Below, piece by piece: positions 56,903-64,000 of a stretch of 64,000 nt of DNA. Numbering within the stretch: the stretch's first letter is position 1; every line of letters starts with the position of its first letter. The position numbers and the translations under genes are program-made. Source of the DNA: Isoetes taiwanensis. Lineage: Eukaryota > Streptophyta > Lycopodiopsida > Isoetales > Isoetaceae. The notes beneath the pieces were generated by a model. The model saw nothing but the letters and a program-made list of their open reading frames with translations, ran no database searches and was not told the origin of the DNA. The stretch is from assembly GCA_021234155.1 (NCBI GenBank), contig JAJEKV010000033.1:2829454-2893453 (forward strand), in the 5' to 3' direction.

Positions 56903-57775
56903 CGTTTTGTTCTTTCATGTAGAACATGATTTTTTGTCATTGCTATGCAACTGGTATTGTCACAGAATAAGACTGTAGGCAACCTTTGGTGGCATTCCAA
57001 TTCATTTAAAAGCCTCCTTTCCCAAACAATCTCCTTAGCAATCAAACAAGCTGAGTTGTACTCTGCTTCTGCAGTAGATAGAGCAATATTTCCTTGTTTT
57101 TTACATTTTTAGGACACATGTCCTCCTCCTAGTAATGTTATGTATCCAGAGGTAGATTTCCTTTGATCTAAATCCCCTCCCCAGTCAGCATCATAGAATG
57201 CTTTAAGAATCATATCATTTGAATTATATTTTACTCCAAAATCAATTGTACCTTTCAAATACCTTAATATTCTTTTAGCTGCAATCCAATGTGTTCTTCC
57301 TGGATCATGATTGTATCTGCTCAGCATATTTACTGCAAAGCCTATATCAGGCCTTGTACAATTTGCTACATAGGATAAACATCCTATTAATGACATATAA
57401 GGGACTCCTTCCATTTGTTTTCTTTCTTCATCATTTTGTGGACACATATACTTTGATACTTTAAGTCCAGATATCATGGGAGTGGCTGCCACATTACAGT
57501 CTTTCATTCCAAATCTGTCAAGCATATTTTGGATCTGCCCCCTTTGATTCAAGATTATGATTTTGTTTTTTCTGTCCCTTGACACCTCAATCCCCAAAAA
57601 CCTTTTGAGTTCTCCAAGATCAGTAGTCGTTTTAAAGCGTTTATTCAACAAGTCTTTACAATGCTCTAATATCTTTTTTCCATTTGCTATCATTATGTTG
57701 TCATCCACATACAAAGCTATTATGCACCATTCTTCTCCTGTTTTGAACTCTAGATATTGCTAAGACTTGCTGTTA
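56903..57775 (-). mobile_element. Copia RT-RNase H remnant
   Basis: The frame 57109-57714 starts at the catalytic box (MYVDDNIMIANGKKILEHC) and covers FLGIEVSRDRKN, CLSYVANCTRPDIGFAVNML, RILRYLKGTIDFGV and DADWGGDLDQRKSTSGYITL. After a stop it continues as NIALSTAEAEYSACLIAKEI and NHVLHERTK, then meets the LINE scrap at about 56903. Same lineage as E5. Confidence 0.9.
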
Positions 57776-59090
57776 TTGTGTATAGAATACTCCTGCCCCT
57801 TCAAAATCAGCCACAATGTTATCAAAATTCTGAAAAAAACTCATTAACATTGTCTTCGTCATTAAATTTTAATCTTCTCAGTTCACATCTATCTGAGAAG
57901 ATGTTTTCTCTTCATAAGTTAGAAGCATATATTTCCACATTTGGCTAGGACTCGTACCTCTCAGTTTCAGAACTATGCTTTAGCTCACCTTGCTCATAAT
58001 GATACCCTGTGCTTCTCCCACCTTTGAACTATCTTCAAAAATTCTTCCTCTGGACACTTGACTCACCTCCCGTGTCTCCACCTCATCAGTTTGTCCCTCA
58101 TTAGATGAGGAACTGCCTTCAGCTGCAACAGCTCCATTCTTCCCACCAATACCACTTCTGCCACTTGAACAAGGAAAGCAATAGCTGATGCTGGCAAAGA
58201 AGCCTCCATGCAATATCTCAAAGTGGGTCAGATCTTTGCATGGAAGGTCGGAATTGAAGCTGCAACAAGGAGCCAGAATTGCTGAGGTCGGAATCAGTCG
58301 CAGAGAGCTACTGTGTCCGGAAAGCTGGCCGACAGTCCATATTTGTATCTGTACTGATCCTTTTTTATCAGCAAACGGCATCTGTTATAAATTTAAAGGA
58401 TCTCGACCCGACCCCTCCCTTTTTGTACAGAAAAATAGTTGAGCATGAAATAATTTGATGCCTCCCTTTTTCTTGAATATAGCTATTTTCCATTTTAGTT
58501 TTATTGCTATAACATGCCCCCTTATCATAGCCATTGGAATATTATCTATCCATTGCCTTAGCCTTTTATTATGGACCACTCCCCCAAGCCTACTCCATAT
58601 TAATCCATCCCTTCTTAAATAGATCGTCCGCGATCGTCCAAGTATGCTCCAATGCGGTCCATCCCTTCTCAAGGTGGTTGTTCCGCAATCAACATGCACC
58701 TGAAGGTTTCTTAAACCTGCGAACTTAAGAAGCGGTTATATATATTATTGTACTTCCACAGTACCACACCTCTGCGTTTCTTTTCTCTGCAAAACGATTG
58801 TATCTACGCGATATAGATGCAATTTTTGTCAGGCCTATTGTCTTGCAACCACAATTATCACTCTTCAAAAATATACATCATGCACTCTTGTTCAAGTCTA
58901 TTGCGTTGCAACACAATTAAAAATCTACCAAGAGGCATTCACAATTAGTGCACCATGTTCATGCCTATTATTGTTGCAATCGTACCAAGGTACACTTTGC
59001 ACTTTTAAAAATGATAGTCTAGTTTTTATTCCACATAAAAATCAACATACAAATCAAATCTTACCCTAAAGAAATGTAATCCCTAACTAC
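57776..59090. other. Intergenic stretch, unidentified
   Basis: A minus-strand frame of 133 codons (57980-58381) is serine-rich and unlike anything I know. Around 58800-58920 TTGCGTTGCAAC-type words repeat. No supported feature. Confidence 0.45.
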
Positions 59091-59480
59091 TTTACCCCAT
59101 GGTCCCAATTTGAAGCCACTTCCTTTCTTTGGCGATAGCTCTTGACCGCTCCTCATCCTGGAAGCTTACACTCTTCTTCCGCTCATCAGCAGCTTTTGAA
59201 GTCTCAGCTATATCCTCCACGGGCTTGGGAACTTCAATAGCATGCATTTGCATAACCTTTAGGGTTTAGGTGGTTCAGCTCTGGTGATCCCCCCCTCTCC
59301 AAACGGACAATCCCTCATGTAATGATTTCCTCCACATCTATAGCAACCTCCCTTTGGTTCTTTAGATTCCTTTCGCTATTTATTTTGACTTCCCTCTTCT
59401 CTCCTCCTTTTGGAACCATTACTGTCGCCATTATATCTCTTCTTCTTGAAATTTCTAGAAGATTTCTTGAAATTGTGCAG
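59090..59480 (-). mobile_element. Retroelement gag remnant with zinc knuckle (minus strand)
   Basis: The minus strand reads ESKEPKGGCYRCGGNHYMRD then CPFGEG at about 59290-59370, a C-x2-C-x3-H-x4-C knuckle. Downstream, DERKKSVSFQDEERSRAIAK is readable in another frame. The pattern suits a gypsy-type gag but the family is uncertain. Confidence 0.55.
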
Positions 59481-59732
59481 GATTGCTCAATGCAATTGAA
59501 GTATTCAAAGGAGATTATGGCTTTCAAGTGTGGAAGTATGGCAATGTTCATTAGAACTATAGCAAAAACAAGGATTGAAGTAGAAAGAATGCTCAAAACA
59601 GAAATAGAATAGAATAGAGTTCTAGAAGAAGAGGAGACTTCACAAATACTGTTTACTAAGGGCAAGGGGAAAAGAGAGGATCGATCAAGTGGTAAAATAG
59701 GTTCATGCTATAATTGTGACCAGTTTGAACAT

Positions 59733-60170
59733 TTGAAAATAAATTGCCCTAATTTAATGAAGGAAGTTAACTGCTGTAACTGTGGAGGAAGGGGCCATTA
59801 TGCCTCAAATTGTTCAACTCCAAAGAATAATTCAAGGGGAAGAGGAAAAGGAGGCAGAGGAAATGCTGGTCACAGAGGAAGAGGCAGAGGAGGGGGAAGG
59901 AATTCATACTATGAAGCAAATGTTGCTGAAGAAATCCTGCTTGAAGATGACATAGAGGAAGAAGTTGAAGAGGTATGCTCACATAAGATTTATTCTTGTC
60001 ATGATTGTATTGACAATGATGATTTTCTGATTTTAGACAGTGGAGCCGAAAAATCAATTGCATGCAACTCCAATCTTGAAGGAGAAAAGGAAAAATCAAG
60101 GAGGATACATACAAGTAGGAAATGGAAATCTGCAAAGAGTAGAAGATGTTGGAATACTCGAGTTGTTTAG
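59733..60170 (+). CDS. E6 gag end and protease start
   Basis: 145-codon frame with the second CCHC knuckle, an RGG-type nucleic-acid-binding stretch, an acidic segment (EEILLEDDIEEEVEEV), and D-S-G-A. Two knuckles in tandem plus an RGG box is more than the single knuckle seen in E2/E3. Confidence 0.8.
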   Translation: MKINCPNLMKEVNCCNCGGRGHYASNCSTPKNNSRGRGKGGRGNAGHRGRGRGGGRNSYYEANVAEEILLEDDIEEEVEEVCSHKIYSCHDCIDNDDFLILDSGAEKSIACNSNLEGEKEKSRRIHTSRKWKSAKSRRCWNTRVV

Positions 60171-60585
60171 TTTAGAAGGAGAGATTGTGAATTTACATAA
60201 TGTACTTTGTGTACCAAGTTTAGTCAGAAATTTGATATCAATTTTTCAGCTTGTAGACATGGGCTTCAAAGTTGTATTTGAACAAATGCATTGCAAAATC
60301 TATGAAGGAAATAAACTGAAATTCTTAGGCATAAGAGTTAGAAATTTGTTTGGCATTAATGCTAAATGTGTTGGAAGTGCAAACTTGTCCACAATGTCAA
60401 ATATAACAATATGGCATGAAAGACTTGGACATACCAATGTTAAAAATATAGAAACAATGATTAAAAATGGATGGATCCAATCTGCAGATAGCAGATTAGA
60501 AAATCATATTTGCAGGGGATGTATGTTAGGCAAGCATTCCAGGCTTTCCTTTCAAAGGCCAAAGGAAGATCAAATGAAATTCTAG
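60040..60585 (+). CDS. E6 pre-integrase and integrase zinc domain
   Basis: Contains VEDVGILELFSLEGEIVNLH, LCVPSLVRNLISIFQLVDMG, then IWHERLGHTNVKNIETMI and HICRGCMLGKHSRLSF, the H-x3-H..C-x2-C zinc module. Frame lost at 60585. Confidence 0.8.
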   Translation: MEPKNQLHATPILKEKRKNQGGYIQVGNGNLQRVEDVGILELFSLEGEIVNLHNVLCVPSLVRNLISIFQLVDMGFKVVFEQMHCKIYEGNKLKFLGIRVRNLFGINAKCVGSANLSTMSNITIWHERLGHTNVKNIETMIKNGWIQSADSRLENHICRGCMLGKHSRLSFQRPKEDQMKF

Positions 60586-61414
60586 GCCTAGTTCATACTG
60601 ACTTATGTGGTCCCATAAATGTGACAGGGCTGACAGGAAAAAAAATGCTTCATAACATTTACAGATGACTTTACCAGGAAAACCAAGATATATTGCTTGA
60701 GATCAAAGGAGCTGGCTTTTGAAGCTTTCAAAGAATATGCAGCTGAGGTGGAGCTTGAAACTGGAAAGAAAATCAAGTGTGTACATTCAGATCGAGGAGT
60801 TGAGTACCCTTTCATTTAGATTTAAAAAACATTATAAAGATAGAGGTAAAAAGGCAATACACCTGTAGCTGTACACCTCAGCAAAATGGAGTAGCTGAGA
60901 GGAAAAACAAATCAATTCTTAATGCCACCAGATCAATGCTTAAACAGGCTAGTTTGCCTAATTTTTTCTGGGAAGAAGTGGTGAAAACTGCAGTCGTGAT
61001 ACAAAATACTTTACCATCTGTAAGCATAGGGGGTAAATGCCCAGAACAAATGTGGTCAGGAAGATTGCCTGATTTTGAAAAATTCAAGGTGTTTGGCTAT
61101 CTAGGATATGCACATGTGCCTCAGGAATCAAGAAAAAATTAGATGACAGATCAGTCATTACATATTTAGTAGGATATGATAATTCCAAGGGTTACAGAAT
61201 GTAACAACCCCGTGAAGAAAAATATTATAATAAGTAGAGATGTAACCTTTATGGAAAATGTACTATATAGACCAAAGGTTGGTAAGAGAGAAAATGAGGA
61301 AGGGAAACTTGATGCAAACTCTGACAGGAACATTATGAGGATAAAGTAGAAGACATAGACGCGGATCTAAATTCTATAGAGTCAGAAGGAAAAGGGGACA
61401 TGAATAAATAGGAA

Positions 61415-62026
61415 ATGGATACAAGTACAGATGCATCTTCAGAAATAAATACTGAGGGTCATGAAATGATTCAAAGCATAAAAACAAAAAGAAAAAGAAC
61501 AGAGGGGGAAAAGCTCAGAGAGGAATTAAATCTGGACATAACAGAATACGGCAGGAAATCAGATGGCAAGAGTAACAGACTGGAAAATCAGAGAATAAAT
61601 GTGGATGAGGTCTTAATGGTAATGCAAGCAGGGGTACCAGAAAGCTTTGAGGAAGCAATTAGTGGGCTAGAAGGCTATAAATGGAAAAATGTTATGTTAG
61701 AAGAAATGGAATCCTTTGATAGAACATGCACATATGAGTTGGCGGATTTGCCAAAAGGAAAACATTCAATAGGCAATAAATGGGTGTATAAACTCAAAGT
61801 CAATGCTGATGGCACACCTAAATATAAGAATAAGAATAAGAATAGTTTTTTATCGTCCACTGAGACGGCAAGACTAGTTGCTCAAGGGTATTTTCAAAGA
61901 AAATGTATTGACTTCGAAGAAACTTATTCACCAGTGGTTAAGTTGGCTAGCATTAGGAGGTTTGACGTTGGACGTCTAGACATTGGTCGAATAAGTTATT
62001 ATAAAAAAAACATAGATTCAAGATAA
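61415..62026 (+). CDS. E6 linker and RT N-terminal part (truncated)
   Basis: Begins in the acidic/basic linker, then FEEAISGLEGYKWKNVMLEE and the RT start. A 39-base in-frame insert (61829-61867, NKNKNSFLSSTET) splits KYK-ARLVAQG. After LASIRR (61961) the frame runs into unrelated SINE-like sequence, so RT is truncated. Confidence 0.8.
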   Translation: MDTSTDASSEINTEGHEMIQSIKTKRKRTEGEKLREELNLDITEYGRKSDGKSNRLENQRINVDEVLMVMQAGVPESFEEAISGLEGYKWKNVMLEEMESFDRTCTYELADLPKGKHSIGNKWVYKLKVNADGTPKYKNKNKNSFLSSTETARLVAQGYFQRKCIDFEETYSPVVKLASIRRFDVGRLDIGRISYYKKNIDSR

Positions 62027-62320
62027 AAAATAATCGCATTAGCTCACTGGATATATTGGTTAAAGTAGTCTTATTAGGACATTGAATTATTTTGGTAGAG
62101 ATTCGAGTCCCCATATTTTCAGGCAAAGCCGTATAGAATTTCGATATTCCCTCAAAAGCTTAGGCGAACTTGTATTTCATATTTCAAAATCATAGGCCAA
62201 TCATATATGACCATAAGCGAAACAAGAGGTGTCTAGAGGCTCCAACATACGGTTTGGGTCGTAGGATCGATGGATCCGATGACTGTGATAATCCAGGGTA
62301 CACCTCGTTTAGAAACATGT
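62000..62320 (+). mobile_element. tRNA-derived SINE-like repeat, copy 1
   Basis: TAGCTCACTGG at about 62039 resembles a tRNA A box and GATTCGAGTCC at about 62100 a B box (consensus GGTTCGANNCC). The body continues with GGCAAAGCCGTATAGAATTT and CATATACGGT-like words to CACCTCGTTTAGAA near 62313. Confidence 0.55.
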
Positions 62321-62405
62321 AGCACAATAACATGGGGTTCCAGGGGGGATTTGATATGGATGTAAAAATGATAATTCCTCTAACCATAGACCATATTTCC
62401 CTAAA

Positions 62406-62790
62406 ACATATTATAAAGAAAAACATAGATTCACAATAGAAAATAATCACATTATCTCACTGGTTATATTGGTTAAAGTAGTCTTATTAGGATACTGGAT
62501 TATTTTGATAGAGGTTTGAGCCCCCGTATTTCATATTCTAAAACCTTAGGCAAAGCCGTATAGAATTTCGATATTCTCTCAAAACCTTAGGCGAGCTCGT
62601 ATTTCATATTTCAAAATCATGAAAACCTTAGGCGAACACGTATTTCATATTTCAAAATCATAGGCGCCTCCAATCATATATGACCATAAGCGAAACGAGA
62701 GGTGCGCAGAGGCCCCAACATACGGTCTGGGCCGTAGGATCGACGGATCCGACGATTGTGGAAGTCCGGAGTGCACCTCGTTTAGAATAT
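62406..62790 (+). mobile_element. tRNA-derived SINE-like repeat, copy 2
   Basis: Aligns with copy 1 over its length. Box-like words are TATCTCACTGG (about 62454) and GGTTTGAGCCC (about 62514). It has an extra internal duplication around CGTATTTCATATTTCAAAAT (62598-62660). Confidence 0.55.
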
Positions 62791-63129
62791 GTATGCCGCA
62801 TGGCCCTACATGCGGCCGCTTAGCATCTCCCATTGCCCTCCGACCTGTACCTAAAAAAAAAACCTAGATAAAGCAAGAAGGGAGCATTCAGATTCAGTTC
62901 GCAGCAAAATCTCATTCTCAGTCGAGTTCACAGGTAGATCCTCCGAATTTCCCGCTGTGATGCAGGACTCATGATGCCAATGTGATAATCTGCACTAAAC
63001 TTAATAAACAAACATCTGAAGAATCAATTCGGTTTGTTGAGGTTGAGTTGATCCAGCATGCATGCAATCCAAAGATAACGTAGAATGTTTTTTTAAGAAG
63101 TAATAATGATTGCCAAGATACAACACTGC

Positions 63130-63520
63130 ATCGATTTTCAAATTTAGAATAAGACTTATGATCTATGAATTTGAAAAGAGTAAGTCTGTAATGCTACTCC
63201 CTAGAACTAGAAGTAAAGCTATGGTCTATTAAGTGAAAATTCTGAAATAAAACTGATCTGATACGACACCTTAACTGTCGTGTCCTAACCAACTGGGCAA
63301 AAGCATCTAGACCAACTAAGCAACTAAGATTTATGATCTAGGAATTTGAAAAGAGCAAGACTGTAATGCTACCCCCTAGAACTAGAAGTAACGCTATGAT
63401 CTATTAAGTGAAAATTCTGAAATAAAATTGATCTGAATACGACACCTTAACTATCGTGTCCTAATCAACTGGGCAAAAGCATCTAGACCAATTAAGCAAA
63501 AGCATCTAGACGTTTGGCAC
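63130..63520 (-). repeat. Two copies of a SINE-like repeat in tandem
   Basis: About 63140-63325 and 63326-63520 align (shared: GAATTTGAAAAGAG, CCTAGAACTAGAAGTAA, AAGTGAAAATTCTGAAATAA, CTGGGCAAAAGCATCTAGAC). On the minus strand each starts with TTGCCCAGTTGGTTAGGACA-type sequence, resembling a tRNA A-box region. Confidence 0.6.
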
Positions 63521-63540
63521 TCTATATGTGATAATTATTG

Positions 63541-63830
63541 TACCGCCTCCCCAAGATCTACGCGAGTGGTTCCCATGGCCCCCAAACTATATCAATTCCT
63601 CTCCTCCTCGGGATGCTCGCCCTCAAACCATATCAATTCCTCCCCTCCTCGGAATGCTCGCCCTTATGTGCCACCTCCCCAAGATCTACGCGAGTGGTCT
63701 CCATGGTCCCCAAACCATATCAATCCCTCCCCTCCTCGGGATGCTTGCCCTCAAACCATATCAATTCCTCCCCTCCTCGGATATCAATTCCTCCCCTCCT
63801 CTGAATGCTCACCCTCAAACATATGGGACT
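63541..63830. repeat. Minisatellite with a two-level repeat
   Basis: An inner unit of about 41 bp (CATATCAATTCCTCCCCTCC then TCGGGATGCTCGCCCTCAAA) is repeated at least five times. It lies within an outer unit of about 125 bp that starts CCTCCCCAAGATCTACGCGA at 63546 and again at 63674. Confidence 0.8.
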
Positions 63831-63834
63831 TACA

Positions 63835-64000
63835 TCATTCGCTCATGGGACAAATTTTTATTTGGGCACCCATAGAGACTTGAACTTGAGAGTCGGCTCT
63901 AATACAATTAAACACGATACTTTAATTATTGTGTCTCAACCAATTGGGCAAAAATGTCTAGACGTTGAGGTTTGACCCTCTTTATGTGATAATTACGTGC
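63835..64000 (-). mobile_element. tRNA-derived SINE-like repeat, minus strand
   Basis: On the minus strand: GTCTAGACATTTTTGCCCAA, TTGGTTGAGACA (A-box-like), then 45-60 bases later AAGTTCAAGTCTC (B-box-like) and GGGTGCCCAAATAAAAATTT. The window ends near its head. Confidence 0.55.

Larger units (their letters stand above)
59490..61962 (+). mobile_element. Copia element E6 remnant (gag to RT start)
   Basis: Plus-strand order: two zinc knuckles (CYNCDQFEHLKINC at 59708, CCNCGGRGHYASNC at 59772), a glycine/arginine-rich RGG stretch (59830-59910), the protease site ILDSGAEKSIACNS at 60030, pre-integrase and zinc site (WHERLGHTNV..CRGC) at 60410-60520, integrase core scraps (LVHTDLCGP; CTPQQNGVAERKN at 60870) and the RT start (ELADLPKGKHSIGNKWVYKL, RLVAQGYFQRKCIDFEETYS), ending at about 61962. 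Frameshifts at several points. Same lineage as E5. No LTRs found. Confidence 0.9.

Noticed and set aside
57980-58381. 133-codon minus-strand frame as a host gene
   Set aside because: No recognised domain, no neighbouring exons, low-complexity serine-rich stretch; insufficient support.
62030-62115. Functional tRNA gene
   Set aside because: Box-like words are present, but no acceptor stem or cloverleaf can be formed and the sequence is repeated nearby; it looks SINE-derived.
63528-63883. Overlapping long reading frames as a gene
   Set aside because: They are three frames of one minisatellite with few stop codons; the proteins are only repeat translations.
1-64000. CRISPR array, phage island or bacterial gene cluster
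   Set aside because: All direct repeats seen are LTRs, LINE duplication, SINE-like units or minisatellites; the genes have introns and the elements are plant retrotransposons.

Overview
This window is nuclear DNA of a land plant with a large, repeat-filled genome. The evidence is Ty1/copia elements primed by initiator tRNA-Met (TGGTATCAGAGC sites), Ty3/gypsy gag remnants, LINEs with endonuclease and reverse transcriptase, tRNA-derived SINE-like repeats, and a split gene for a plant-type uridine-kinase-like P-loop protein. Long AT-rich introns and a FNDC3-like multi-fibronectin protein would suit a fern or other seed-free plant (or a gymnosperm), but the species cannot be fixed from the sequence. 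There are no bacterial operons, rRNA or tRNA genes, or CRISPR arrays.

Three host loci are visible, all on the plus strand. (1) Positions 858-30318 hold the last 17 exons of a fibronectin type III (FN3) gene. Splice phases join into one 832-residue frame with about seven and a half FN3 domains and a C-terminal membrane anchor; the 5' part lies left of the window. (2) Positions 42255-43277 hold a broken copy of ATE1, arginyl-tRNA--protein transferase. (3) Positions 47310-51712 hold a P-loop kinase gene (At1g03030 / uridine-kinase-like) whose eleven exons read through in phase; its first exon was not found.

Most of the rest is transposable elements. The FN3 gene's introns carry LINE and copia debris, and one 15.4 kb intron (13513-28880) is a nest of three copia elements. 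Element E1 (13610-17507) has two LTRs that match at every base and a TGTAA target duplication. Element E2 (17614-about 26308) is an older relative of E1. Element E3 (20555-25760) sits inside E2, has LTRs differing at one base, and is flanked by GGAAC. E1 and E3 are both young by their LTRs yet broken in coding sequence, which suggests they were moved by enzymes made elsewhere.

Downstream of the FN3 gene come a deleted E3 relative (30489-32425), a LINE (about 32950-40030) with a 2.8 kb internal tandem duplication, and a copia pol remnant (40038-42110). After the kinase gene (51713-64000) there are only remnants: gag zinc-knuckle pieces, a gypsy gag-protease piece, a LINE/copia junction, a copia gag-integrase-RT piece (59490-61962), and from about 61963 to the end SINE-like and tandem repeats.

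No new multi-gene system is evident. The points most worth following are the plant FNDC3-like gene and its giant intron, the trans-mobilised copia copies, the LINE with a single in-frame TAG between ORF1 and ORF2, the SINE-like family at 62-64 kb, and a small basic ORF with a PIP-box-like motif at 26932-27263.
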